Shown: piece by piece, positions 26,666-35,026 of the stretch
Layout of the letters: the number at the start of each line of letters is the position of its first letter
How positions within the stretch are numbered: position 1 is the first letter of the stretch
Source: Actinopolyspora halophila DSM 43834
GTDB taxonomy: Bacteria; Actinomycetota; Actinomycetes; Mycobacteriales; Pseudonocardiaceae
Reading direction: 5' to 3'
DNA: 64,000 nt
NCBI RefSeq assembly: GCF_000371785.1
Contig: NZ_AQUI01000002.1
Span: 838,590 to 902,589, forward strand
Translations under genes and position numbers: made by a program
The notes under the pieces: model-generated
Seen by the model: only the letters and a program-made list of their open reading frames with translations
Database searches by the model: none
What the model was told of the DNA's origin: nothing

Positions 26666-27898
26666 ATGAGTACATCAGCACCCCCGGCCCCGCTGTTCGG
26701 TTCGCCCTACTACCAGGACCCCTATCCTACTTTCGCGTGGCTCCGGGAGAACTCCCCGGTGCACGAATTCGAATTTCCCGTCGGTGGAGTTCGCACCTGG
26801 ATCGTGACTCGTTACGACGACGTCCGGGCGTTGCTCGCGGATTCCCGTTTCAGCTCGGAGGGCGGAACCTGGGGAAACACCGAATTCCGGGAAGCGGGCC
26901 TGGTGAGCGGTGCGGGAAGCGTACTGGAGAAGGCCATCACCGTGGTCGACCCCCCCGCGCACACCAGGCTGCGGAAACTGGCGATGAGCGCTTTCACGCC
27001 GCGCAGGATCGAGCAGTGGAGGGAGTCCATCTCCCGGCTGGTGGACGAGACGTTGGAGGAGTGCGCCGCACGTGGCTCGTTCGACGTCATGGACGACTAC
27101 GCGGGGGTGGTTTCCTCCGGTGTCCTCGGGCGGATCCTCGGGTTCCGCATCGAGCGGCACCGGGAGCTGGTCGATGCGCTCACCCAGGCGTTCCCCTCGG
27201 ATCCGAACCTCATGGACCAGGTGGCCGAGGGCTTCTCGCGGATCTGCGAGTACGCGGCCGAGCTCGTGGCGGACAAACGACGCGACCCGGGCGACGATCT
27301 GACCTCGGCACTGGTGCAGGCAGGCGAGGACGGTGATCGGCTCGACGACGAGGAGCTGGTCGCCATGGTCGCCTCGATGATCATGGCGGGTAGCGACACG
27401 GTCCGCGCGTTCGTGGGCAACGCCGCGCTCGCGCTGCTCGACCACCCCGATCAACGTCGTTTGCTGTGCGAGTCACCGGACCACGTCGGCAACGCGGTCG
27501 AGGAGTTGTTGCGCTACGAGGGAGCGCTCAGCACGGCGTTGTTCCGGGTTACCACCGAGGAACTCGAATTCGCCGGAACCACGCTGCCCGCGGGGGCGCC
27601 GGTAATCGCCGCTCTGCTGTCGGCCAACCGTGATCCGGAACGGTTCCACGAACCGGACCGGCTCGACATCACCAGGCAGCGGAGCAGGCACGTCGGGTTC
27701 GGCCACGGTCTGCACAACTGTTTGGGGGCTGCGCTGGCCCGCATGGAGGGTGAGATCGCCATCCCCGCGTTGTTCCGGCGTTTCCCCGAACTCGACACGG
27801 CGATACCGCGTCGGGACGTGCGCTACATCGAGAACTGGGCCATGCGTCGTTTGGTGCGACTGCCCGTCGCGACCTCCGCGAACGACACTCACAGCTAG
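26666..27898 (+). CDS. Cytochrome P450
   Basis: A 410-residue class I bacterial P450. Heme-ligand Cys352 in FGHGLHNCLGAALARM, I-helix MIMAGSDTVRAF (acid-alcohol pair Asp-Thr near 244-245), K-helix EELLRY. It needs a ferredoxin, and one is encoded 16 bases downstream. A regiospecific oxidation of the aromatic polyketide is the likely job. The high Glu/Asp content would fit a halophile. Confidence 0.95.
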   Translation: MSTSAPPAPLFGSPYYQDPYPTFAWLRENSPVHEFEFPVGGVRTWIVTRYDDVRALLADSRFSSEGGTWGNTEFREAGLVSGAGSVLEKAITVVDPPAHTRLRKLAMSAFTPRRIEQWRESISRLVDETLEECAARGSFDVMDDYAGVVSSGVLGRILGFRIERHRELVDALTQAFPSDPNLMDQVAEGFSRICEYAAELVADKRRDPGDDLTSALVQAGEDGDRLDDEELVAMVASMIMAGSDTVRAFVGNAALALLDHPDQRRLLCESPDHVGNAVEELLRYEGALSTALFRVTTEELEFAGTTLPAGAPVIAALLSANRDPERFHEPDRLDITRQRSRHVGFGHGLHNCLGAALARMEGEIAIPALFRRFPELDTAIPRRDVRYIENWAMRRLVRLPVATSANDTHS

Positions 27899-27914
27899 TC
27901 AGGAGAACGAGGGG

Positions 27915-28163
27915 ATGCGCGCCACAGTGCTGGTCGACCGCACGTTGTGCCGTGGTTCGGGGTTGTGCGAGGCGATGGACCCGGAGACGTTCCGCGTCAC
28001 CGATGAAGGCAGTTCCGTGGTGCTGCGACCGCGGGTGGCCGATGAGGGCCACCTCGAGCTCGCCGCGGAAATAGCGGAGTGCTGCCCCGCCGGAGCGATA
28101 ACGGTGCAGGGGCCCGTCGACGGGCCCGCACCACGAAACGAGGAGAACGAGGAGACGTCATGA
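27915..28163 (+). CDS. 3Fe-4S-type ferredoxin, P450 partner
   Basis: An 82-residue ferredoxin. The cluster ligands are in CRGSGLC near the start and CCPAGAI near residue 60, the spacing of P450-associated single-cluster ferredoxins. GAGGGG precedes the ATG. It sits right behind the P450 and its stop overlaps the methyltransferase start (ATGA). Confidence 0.92.
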   Translation: MRATVLVDRTLCRGSGLCEAMDPETFRVTDEGSSVVLRPRVADEGHLELAAEIAECCPAGAITVQGPVDGPAPRNEENEETS

Positions 28164-28930
28164 CCGAGAACGCCGCGGAGCCCGTGCTCGACACCGAGGC
28201 CGTGCTGGGGAGGTTGTGGGAGCGGAACTACGACCCGGCGACCCAGGGGATCATCGAGGACCTGCCGCTGGAACCGCATTGGCGCTGCCTGGACGTGGGA
28301 GCGGGGCTCGGGTCGATGTCCTACTGGATGTCCGAGCGTGCGCACCGTGGCTCGGTGCTCGCGTTGGACGTCGAAACGCACAACATCGACGAACGGCGAG
28401 CACCGAACCTGAGCGTGCGTCGAGCGGACGTGACCGAGGCCGACTTCGAGCCGCGCTCGTTCGACCTCGTGCTCTTCCGGGCGGTCCTTTCGTACCTGAG
28501 TGATCCGGAGGAACTGGTCGCGCGTGCCGCACGCTGGCTCTCCCCGGGTGGGTGGATGGTCGCGGAGGACTTCTACTTCATGCCGAGCGAGGACGGACCG
28601 AGCGCGCTCGGCAGGAAAGTGGTGGACGCTTACACCAAGGGGGCGTCCGAAGGCGGAATGGACATGCGCATGGCGCGCAGGCTTCCCGCGATGTTGTCCG
28701 GGGCCGGGTTGGATTCGGTGGATCTGCGGTTGCGCCCGCTGGGGCCGGGGCAGGGCGCCGAGGAGAACGAGCTGATGCGGCGTCGCATGGAACTGCAGGG
28801 ACAGCCGCTGGTCGACGACGGCCTGTTGACCTCCGAGGAGATCTCCGAGTTCAACGCGATGCTGGAACGGCCGGAAGTACGTGACGTGACGACACTGCAG
28901 TTCTCCGCGTGGGGACAGCGCACTGCATGA
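28160..28930 (+). CDS. SAM-dependent class I methyltransferase
   Basis: A 256-residue methyltransferase: motif I LDVGAGLGSMSYW near residue 45, acidic end of strand 2 ALDVETHN, motif post-I SFDLVLFRAVLSYL. Likely an O- or C-methyl transfer onto the polyketide. Coupled to the ferredoxin by a 4-base overlap, so made with the P450 pair. Confidence 0.88.
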   Translation: MTENAAEPVLDTEAVLGRLWERNYDPATQGIIEDLPLEPHWRCLDVGAGLGSMSYWMSERAHRGSVLALDVETHNIDERRAPNLSVRRADVTEADFEPRSFDLVLFRAVLSYLSDPEELVARAARWLSPGGWMVAEDFYFMPSEDGPSALGRKVVDAYTKGASEGGMDMRMARRLPAMLSGAGLDSVDLRLRPLGPGQGAEENELMRRRMELQGQPLVDDGLLTSEEISEFNAMLERPEVRDVTTLQFSAWGQRTA

Positions 28931-28934
28931 GGTG

Positions 28935-29426
28935 ATGATGAGCTTCCCCGACGAGCGAAACGACGCCAAGCTGCGGGACCTCGTGGATCGGATCGAGATC
29001 TCCGAACTCGTGAGCCGTTACGTCATTCTGCTGGACACTCAGGATGAGAACGGGTTCGACGACTCCTGGCCGGGGTCGATCTTCACCGAGGACATCCGGA
29101 TGGAACTGCCCATCGGAACGTACGAGGGGCTGGACGGGCTGGCGGAGTTCCATTACCGGGCCAAGTCCAAGTTCGCGCGCACTCATCACCTTTCCTCCAA
29201 CCACTCGATCGCCGTCGACGGTGACTCGGCGACCGTGCGGTGCCAGATGATCACCACTCATGTCCATCCGCTTTCCCGGCCGGACAGGAACAGTCGCCGC
29301 GCGTTGTTCCGCATCGGTGGGCACTACGAGGCGGAGGCGGTCCGCACGGACCTGGGATGGCGTTTCCGGCGCTGGGTGTGCCGGGTCACTTGGCACGAGG
29401 GCAGCGGTTCCGTGGAAGTCTACTGA
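28935..29426 (+). CDS. SnoaL/NTF2-like protein
   Basis: A 163-residue cone-shaped NTF2-fold protein. Signs: N-terminal helices with ISELVSRYVILLD, then FTEDIRMELPIGTYEGLDGL and a C-terminal sheet with WRFRRWVCRVTWHEG. The family includes SnoaL-type cyclases and hydroxylases of aromatic polyketide pathways, plus ring-hydroxylating accessory proteins. It begins five bases after the methyltransferase stop; ATG 28935 or 28938 are equivalent choices. Confidence 0.78.
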   Translation: MMSFPDERNDAKLRDLVDRIEISELVSRYVILLDTQDENGFDDSWPGSIFTEDIRMELPIGTYEGLDGLAEFHYRAKSKFARTHHLSSNHSIAVDGDSATVRCQMITTHVHPLSRPDRNSRRALFRIGGHYEAEAVRTDLGWRFRRWVCRVTWHEGSGSVEVY

Positions 29427-29469
29427 AGCGAGGTCGTCCGCTCTCCCCCGTCGTGGGTGATCGTCGATC

Positions 29470-29496
29470 GGAACCTCCCGCGGGCGCTCGCTGCGG
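29470..29496. repeat. Short dispersed repeat, copy 2
   Basis: Matches 1280-1306 with about three differences (GGAACCTCCCGCGGGCGCTC...). It lies in the gap before the carboxylase alpha gene. Confidence 0.4.
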
Positions 29497-29721
29497 ACCC
29501 GCCCCCGGCCGGCGGTCCGCACAAGCTAGGGCGTCCGCGCGGGTGCGGAAACGGGAGCCCCGTGGCGGCGCGAGCGTCTCGGACGGATTCCTCGGCGCCG
29601 CCCGCGCCGAAAGCACCACGCCGGTCGTCAACACGATCGGGAGACATCAGTGAGCTCGGCTCCCCCTCGTATTCGACGTGAGCGTTGTCTGCGTGCACAT
29701 GCGAAGGATGTGATTACCGAA

Positions 29722-31494
29722 ATGCAGAAGGTACTCGTGGCCAACCGCGGGGAGATCGCGGTGCGGCTCGTCCGGGCCTGCGCCGACGCGGGGCTGACCA
29801 GCGTCGCCGTCTACGCCGAACCGGACCGGGACGCGCCGCACGTCCGGCTGGCGGACGAGGCGTTCGCCCTCGGGGGGCAGACCCCCGCCGAGAGTTACCT
29901 GGACATCGGGAGGGTGCTCGAGGCGGCGGACAAGGCCGGAGCGGAAGCCGTGCATCCCGGTTACGGTTTCCTGTCGGAGAATCCGGCCTTCGCCGAGGCG
30001 GTGATCGGAGCGGGGCTGATCTGGATAGGCCCTTCACCTGACGCGATTCGCGCCTTGGGGGACAAGGTTTCCGCCCGGGAAATAGCCCAGCGCGCGGGCG
30101 CGCCGCTGGTTCCGGGCACGGAGCGTCCGGTCGCCGGTGCCGATGAGGTACTCGCCTTTGCCGAGCAGCACGGCCTGCCGCTGGCGATCAAGGCAGCGCA
30201 CGGAGGTGGCGGGCGTGGGCTGAAGGTCGCGCGCACCCTCGAGGAGATCCCCGAGCTGTACGAGTCGGCGGCACGCGAGGCCCTCGCGGCTTTCGGAAGC
30301 GGGGAGTGCTTCGTGGAGAGGTACCTCGATCGGCCGCGTCACGTGGAAACGCAGTGCTTGGCCGACCGACACGGCAATGTGGCCGTGGTGTCCACCAGGG
30401 ACTGCTCGTTGCAGCGGCGGCACCAGAAGCTGGTCGAGGAGGCACCGGCCCCGTTCCTCGCCCCGGAGCAGGAGGCCGAGCTGTCGCGCGCCTCCGAAGC
30501 GATCCTGCGTGAGGCGGGGTACGTGGGTGCGGGCACCTGTGAGTTCCTGATCGGGCAGGACGGGACGATCTCCTTCCTCGAGGTCAATACCCGACTGCAG
30601 GTCGAGCATCCGGTCACCGAGGAGATCACCGGTATCGATCTGGCTCGTGAGATGTTCCGCGTGGCCGCGGGGGAGGAGCTGGGCTGTCCCCCCGAGCCAC
30701 CCTCACGTGGTCACTCCATCGAGTTCCGGATCAACGGTGAGGACGCCGGACGGAACTTCCTGCCCGCTCCGGGGAGGATCACTCGCTTCGATCCTCCGGC
30801 CGGGCCGGGAGTACGACTGGATGCCGGTGTGGAGTCCGGCAGCGTCATAGGCCCCGAATGGGACTCGTTGCTCGCCAAGCTCGTGGTCACCGGTGCCACC
30901 AGGCAACAGGCCCTCCAGCGGGCGATTCGGGCGCTCGCCGACTTCCGGGTGGAGGGGTTGCCCACTGTGCTGCCGTTCCACCGCGCGGTGCTGCGCGATC
31001 CCGCGTTCGCCCCGGAGGTCAACGGATACGAGCAGGCTACGCCTTTCGCCGTGTACACGCGTTGGATCGAGACCGAGTTCCACAACACCGTCGAGCCGCA
31101 CGGCACGGCCGCTGATGCCGATGCCGTCGGTGACGACCGGGAGACGCTGGTGGTCGAGGTGGACGGCAGGCGTGTCGACGTCTCGTTGCCCGCCCCGGTC
31201 GGTGCGGTCGCACCCTCCGCCGGTTCGCGGAAAAAGCCGGAGCGCAAGGCGACGCGTCAGGCCTCGACCACGGTCTCGGACGAGGCCCTGACCGCCCCGA
31301 TGCAGGGAACGGCGGTGAAGATCGCCGTCGAGGAGGGGCAGCACGTGGAAGAGGGCGAGCTCGTGCTCGTGATGGAGGCGATGAAGATGGAGCAGCCCAT
31401 AACCGCTCATCGCGCCGGGGCGGTGGAGGAGCTGGCCGTCGAGGTCGGTGCTTCGATCAGTGCCGGTGTGCCCGTCTGCGCGATTCGGAGCTGA
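29722..31494 (+). CDS. Acyl-CoA carboxylase alpha subunit (biotin carboxylase plus biotin carrier)
   Basis: A 590-residue protein that carboxylates its own biotin with ATP and bicarbonate and passes it to the beta subunit. N-terminal [19 protein letters not shown]-grasp loop [12 protein letters not shown], catalytic [15 protein letters not shown], and biotinyl Lys555 in EAMKMEQP near the end. ATG 29722 aligns with relatives; GTG 29650 and GTG 29710 would add an odd leader. With the beta and epsilon genes 8 kb upstream it forms a full complex, so the cluster brings its own malonyl-CoA supply. Confidence 0.94.
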   Translation: MQKVLVANRGEIAVRLVRACADAGLTSVAVYAEPDRDAPHVRLADEAFALGGQTPAESYLDIGRVLEAADKAGAEAVHPGYGFLSENPAFAEAVIGAGLIWIGPSPDAIRALGDKVSAREIAQRAGAPLVPGTERPVAGADEVLAFAEQHGLPLAIKAAHGGGGRGLKVARTLEEIPELYESAAREALAAFGSGECFVERYLDRPRHVETQCLADRHGNVAVVSTRDCSLQRRHQKLVEEAPAPFLAPEQEAELSRASEAILREAGYVGAGTCEFLIGQDGTISFLEVNTRLQVEHPVTEEITGIDLAREMFRVAAGEELGCPPEPPSRGHSIEFRINGEDAGRNFLPAPGRITRFDPPAGPGVRLDAGVESGSVIGPEWDSLLAKLVVTGATRQQALQRAIRALADFRVEGLPTVLPFHRAVLRDPAFAPEVNGYEQATPFAVYTRWIETEFHNTVEPHGTAADADAVGDDRETLVVEVDGRRVDVSLPAPVGAVAPSAGSRKKPERKATRQASTTVSDEALTAPMQGTAVKIAVEEGQHVEEGELVLVMEAMKMEQPITAHRAGAVEELAVEVGASISAGVPVCAIRS

Positions 31495-31629
31495 CCCGAC
31501 CGAACTTTTCCGTTCGGGGCCTCGTGGTGCTCGCTCGGGCGGTCGCCGCGGCGGCGCCGTTCCGGAGGAACACTTCGAACCGGTCGTCGGCACGACAGGA
31601 AAATATCGGTGTTTGGGAGGAGAATCGTC

Positions 31630-31791
31630 ATGGAAACACATCCGTCCGTGCGTGTGTGGCAGGAGGACCCCGCTTCGCCCCCGATCTCCCGGGCCGGTGT
31701 CGTCCGCGTGGTCTCCGGTCCCCGGGATCACCGGAACGCGCTGGAGAGCTGGGAGCAGGACGAGCCCAACGTCGTCCGCGGCTATGACTAG
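31630..31791 (+). CDS. Small protein of 53 residues, unknown
   Basis: The frame METHPSVRVWQEDP... to EPNVVRGYD is preceded by GGGAGGAG at ideal distance, and codon third positions are GC-rich. It is polar, without signal peptide or cysteine, and acidic at its end (SWEQDEPNVV). I do not recognise a family. It is between the carboxylase and an exporter gene. It could be a small subunit, a regulator or a precursor peptide; nothing decides among these. Confidence 0.5.
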   Translation: METHPSVRVWQEDPASPPISRAGVVRVVSGPRDHRNALESWEQDEPNVVRGYD

Positions 31792-31878
31792 ATCCGTCCC
31801 CGTCCGAGCGGGGGACGTGGTCGACCCGTTTTCCGGAAAAAGGAACAAACCAACAGCGTACGAGGACCGGCCGTCGTG

Positions 31879-31905
31879 GAAACGATTTGGTCGGTCGATT
31901 TTTTT
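31879..31905 (+). promoter_or_regulatory. Weak butyrolactone-receptor box before the MFS gene
   Basis: AACGATTTGGTCGGTCGATT keeps the N7-GGT spacing and the T-rich right flank, but the left arm reads AACGA rather than AACCG. It lies in an AT-rich promoter region about 50 bases before the exporter start. Confidence 0.3.
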
Positions 31906-31952
31906 GTGGTGTGTATTTTGACTGTTTTTCTGGATTATTTTGGTCGGGTGAA

Positions 31953-33233
31953 ATGAGCGCGCCTGCGCTGGAACGGTCCGTTTCCGGAGGAGGACGGCGG
32001 GCGGGGATGTTCTCCTCGTTGCGCGTGCGCAACTTTCGGCTGTACGCCTCCGGGCAGGTGGTGTCCCTGCTGGGGACGTGGATTCAGCGCGTCGCGCAGG
32101 ACTGGCTGGTGCTGGAGATCTCGGGCGGCAGCGCGCTCGCTCTCGGCGTGGCGGTGAGTCTGCAGTTCCTGCCGATGCCGTTGCTGACCCTGTGGGCCGG
32201 GGTGTTGGCCGATCGCCTGGACAAGCGCCACCTGCTGATCTCGCTGCAGTACGGGACCGGGGCCTGCGCGTTGTCGCTGGGACTGCTCGAACTGAGTGGT
32301 TTCGTCCAGCTCTGGCAGGTTTACGCGCTGTGCCTGGCACTGGGGTGCTGCAGCGCCCTGGAGATGCCCGTTCGGCAGTCGTTCGTCATGGAGATGGTGG
32401 GCAGGGAGCAGGTCGGCAACGCGGTCGCGTTGAACGCGGTGATCTTCAACTCCTGCAGGACGGCCGGGCCCGCGTTGGCGGGATACCTGATCGGCCTGTT
32501 CGGAACGGGCTGGTTGTTCCTGCTCAACGCGGGCAGCCTCGTCGCCGTCGTGGTCACTCTGACAGCGATGAACGGTTCCGAGCTGGTCCGCGGTGACAGG
32601 GCTCCGCGGCAGCGCCGGCAACTCCGCGAGGGACTGCGCTACGTTCGCGGGCGTCCGGATCTGGTGCTGGTGCTCGCGCTCGTCTTCGTGGTGGGAACGT
32701 TCGGCAACACTTTCAACACGACGCTGGCCGTGTTGGCGCGGAACGCCTTCCGGCTCGAGGCGGACGGTTTCGGACTGCTGCACTCCATGCTGGCGGTCGG
32801 TACGTTCACGGGAGCGGTGATCAGCGCTTGGCGCACGCGGCACCGGCCGCGGCGGGATCCCCGCCTGCTCGTCGTCAGCGCGTTGGCCTTCGGGCTCTTC
32901 GAGATGGTCGTGGCGCTGTCTCCCGTGGTCGTCGTCTGCGGGGCGGTGTTGGTGCTGGTCGGCACGGCGCAGATGACGTTCACCCTGTTGGCGAACGGGA
33001 CCGTGCAGCTCTCGGTGGACGAGACGCTGCGCGGTCGGGTGATGGCCTTGTACATGCTCCTGCTGTTGGGGGGGAGTCCCGTGGGCAGCATGTTGTCCGG
33101 GTGGCTGGCCGAGACCGTCTCACCCAGGGCCCCGCTGTTGGTCGGCGGAGCCGTGTGCGTTCTCGCCGCGGTCTGTGGTGGGGCGGTGATGTTCGTGAGG
33201 TCCCGGCGGGGCTCTGCCCGGATGAGCTCCTGA
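31953..33233 (+). CDS. MFS transporter, EntS/MFS_3 type, third of the cluster
   Basis: A 426-residue exporter with the MFS_3 start FSSLRVRNFRLYASGQVVSLLGTWIQ and ADRLDKRHLL after helix 2. This group exports siderophores, macrolides and other natural products. The ATG at 31953 follows a TCGGGTGA stretch; the open frame upstream includes the promoter and is discounted. It has its own AT-rich promoter region with a weak receptor box, so it may be induced together with production. Confidence 0.87.
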   Translation: MSAPALERSVSGGGRRAGMFSSLRVRNFRLYASGQVVSLLGTWIQRVAQDWLVLEISGGSALALGVAVSLQFLPMPLLTLWAGVLADRLDKRHLLISLQYGTGACALSLGLLELSGFVQLWQVYALCLALGCCSALEMPVRQSFVMEMVGREQVGNAVALNAVIFNSCRTAGPALAGYLIGLFGTGWLFLLNAGSLVAVVVTLTAMNGSELVRGDRAPRQRRQLREGLRYVRGRPDLVLVLALVFVVGTFGNTFNTTLAVLARNAFRLEADGFGLLHSMLAVGTFTGAVISAWRTRHRPRRDPRLLVVSALAFGLFEMVVALSPVVVVCGAVLVLVGTAQMTFTLLANGTVQLSVDETLRGRVMALYMLLLLGGSPVGSMLSGWLAETVSPRAPLLVGGAVCVLAAVCGGAVMFVRSRRGSARMSS

Positions 33234-33323
33234 CGCCCGGTCGTGTGGTGTGCGCCGGAATGGACCGGGCGAACCCCGTACCGGCGGTTGCCCCGGAGTA
33301 ACGAGTTGCAGCGGATGTCCGAA

Positions 33324-33356
33324 TTAACAAAACCGCTTGGTTGGTTTATTATATTG
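33324..33356 (+). promoter_or_regulatory. Promoter overlapped by a butyrolactone-receptor (ARE) box
   Basis: AAACCGCTTGGTTGGTTTAT lies between TTAACA (33324-33329) and TATTAT (33347-33352), spacer 17. It differs from the box at 5951-5982 at only a few positions. It precedes the first TetR gene, indicating auto- or cross-repression. Confidence 0.7.
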
Positions 33357-33383
33357 TACGGCGTGCTGTAACGAGTCGGGGAA

Positions 33384-33971
33384 ATGATGTCGAAGAGGCA
33401 GGAACGAGCCGTGCGGACGCGGGAAGTGGTCCTGCGGGCCGCCGCGGAGACGTTCGAGCGGGACGGGGTCAACGCGACGAGTCTGGCCTGGATCTCCGAA
33501 GTGGCCGAGGTTTCGAAGGGAGCGTTGTACTTCCACTTCGATTCGAAGGACGAGCTGGCCGAGGCCGTGTGCGCGGAAGGGCACGGTCGGATGAGCTCCC
33601 TGGTCAGGGACTGTTGCCGGACCGGCGCTCCCGCGCTCGAGAAGTTGGCGAAGCTGTGTCGCGATCTGGTTCGCGCGGTGCGCGGCGATGTGGTGGTTCG
33701 TGCGGCGCTCAGTCTGGTCCGGGAGCGAGGTGTTCCCCGTGCGCTGCACGTGGATCCCTATCGGAACTGGTGCCGGTTGGTGCACCGGCTGCTCTCCCGG
33801 GCCAGGGCGGAGGGAGGTCTGGGTGGAGGTGTCGACGTGGACACCTCCACGGCCCTGCTGGTCTCGGCGGCCATGGGAGTGGAGGTGCTTTCCCGCAGGG
33901 ATCCTTCCTGGCTGGACGAGGAGCTGTTGGGGCGCGTGTGGGAGACGGTGTTCCCCGCGCCGCTGTCGTGA
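33384..33971 (+). CDS. TetR-family gamma-butyrolactone receptor-like regulator 1
   Basis: A 195-residue repressor. The HTH region KRQERAVRTREVVLRAAAETF...VSKGALYFHFDSKDELA is that of the ArpA/ScbR/BarA receptors. Trp129 (PYRNWCRL) sits close to the ligand-pocket Trp of ArpA, although other parts are divergent; it might be a pseudo-receptor that binds other ligands, such as the end product. It carries a receptor box on its own promoter. Confidence 0.85.
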   Translation: MMSKRQERAVRTREVVLRAAAETFERDGVNATSLAWISEVAEVSKGALYFHFDSKDELAEAVCAEGHGRMSSLVRDCCRTGAPALEKLAKLCRDLVRAVRGDVVVRAALSLVRERGVPRALHVDPYRNWCRLVHRLLSRARAEGGLGGGVDVDTSTALLVSAAMGVEVLSRRDPSWLDEELLGRVWETVFPAPLS

Positions 33972-34086
33972 GACGGGCAGAGGTGGTCAGCCGTGGGGCC
34001 GAGCGTGCCGAGAACGCCCGCCCCCGATCGGTCGGTTCCCTCGCGTCCCAACGGGAGGACGTGCGGGAGCGGGGGCGGCGCTTGTG

Positions 34087-34108
34087 ACCGGTTCGTTCAC
34101 GAACCGGT
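34087..34108. promoter_or_regulatory. Perfect 22-bp palindrome between the two receptor genes
   Basis: Ten-base arms ACCGGTTCGT and ACGAACCGGT around TC. No T-run follows, and the arm ACCGGTT resembles the core of the receptor boxes, so an operator is at least as likely as a terminator of the first receptor gene. Confidence 0.45.
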
Positions 34109-34140
34109 GCTTTCGACGCGTAGCTGCGCAGGGTGGGATA

Positions 34141-34166
34141 TCGAACCGTCCGGTTGGGTTTTTAAT
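34141..34166 (+). promoter_or_regulatory. Butyrolactone-receptor (ARE) box before the second receptor
   Basis: GAACCGTCCGGTTGGGTTTT shows AACCG-N7-GG with the T-rich right flank that ends in a TTTAAT -10-like sequence (34161-34166). It lies about 80 bases before the TTG start of receptor 2. Confidence 0.55.
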
Positions 34167-34244
34167 GGCTGCGGTTTACGCTGATCGATGTTCTCTCGGC
34201 CTAGTCCACGCGGCGGTTGTGGACCTGACATCAACGGAGGAGAG

Positions 34245-34871
34245 TTGGTCAAGCAGGAGCGTGCGGCACGAACCCGAGCCTCCGTGTTGCGTGCGGGAGC
34301 CGAGGTCATCGCCGCGCGTGGTTACGAGGGCGCGACCATCGCCGAGATACTCGAGCACGCGGGTGTCACCAAGGGCGCGATGTACTTCCACTTCCCCTCC
34401 AAGCAGGCCCTCGCGCAGGCGGTGATCGAGGAACAGACAAATGTCCGGGTCGAACAGGGTGGTGTCTCGCGCCTGCAGGACGCCGTCGACTTCTCGCACA
34501 AGGTCGGTGTGGCCCTGCGGGACGACCCCCTGTTCCAGGCGGGCACCCGGATCGCGGTGGAGACCGGCTTCGGGCAGGACCCCATGGTGCCCTACCAGGA
34601 CTGGAGTGAGCTGTTCCGCGGCGTTTTCAGCGAGGCGCAGCACGCCGGTGAGCTGTTGCCGACGATCGATCCCGGTGAGACCGCGGAGCTGTTCGTCGCC
34701 TCCTACCTCGGTACGCAGCTGTTCTCCCAGGCGTCCACCAACCGTGCGGACATTTCCGGGTGGGTGGCGAGGCTGTGGCAACATCTGTTGCCCGGCATGG
34801 CCGCTCCCGGTGTGCTCGCACGGATCGATCCGCACGGCAGGGCCGTGTCGGCCTCGGTGGAGGCGGTCTGA
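34245..34871 (+). CDS. Gamma-butyrolactone receptor, ArpA/ScbR family (receptor 2)
   Basis: A 208-residue TetR-type repressor that releases DNA on binding a gamma-butyrolactone. VKQERAARTRASVL and ILEHAGVTKGAMYFHFPSKQ are the classic DNA-binding part; Trp120 (PYQDWSELF) matches the ligand-binding Trp119 of ArpA; the C-terminus ELLPTIDPGETAELFVASYLG is typical. TTG 34245 with GGAGGAG just before it reproduces the usual MxKQERA start; ATG 34188 would add 19 unrelated residues. A receptor box lies upstream. It is more canonical than receptor 1. Confidence 0.9.
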   Translation: MVKQERAARTRASVLRAGAEVIAARGYEGATIAEILEHAGVTKGAMYFHFPSKQALAQAVIEEQTNVRVEQGGVSRLQDAVDFSHKVGVALRDDPLFQAGTRIAVETGFGQDPMVPYQDWSELFRGVFSEAQHAGELLPTIDPGETAELFVASYLGTQLFSQASTNRADISGWVARLWQHLLPGMAAPGVLARIDPHGRAVSASVEAV

Positions 34872-35026
34872 AACGGGATCCCGCGCGGCCCGGTTCGCTC
34901 GGCGGCCCGGTCGAGGGACCACGGGGTGGACCCGGCGGGGATGGTGGCGTGTCCCCCGGGACGGCGGGCCTGCGGTGGCCCCGCGGCCCGGCCGGAACCG
35001 TGGTCCGGCGGCCCGGGAGTCCGTCG

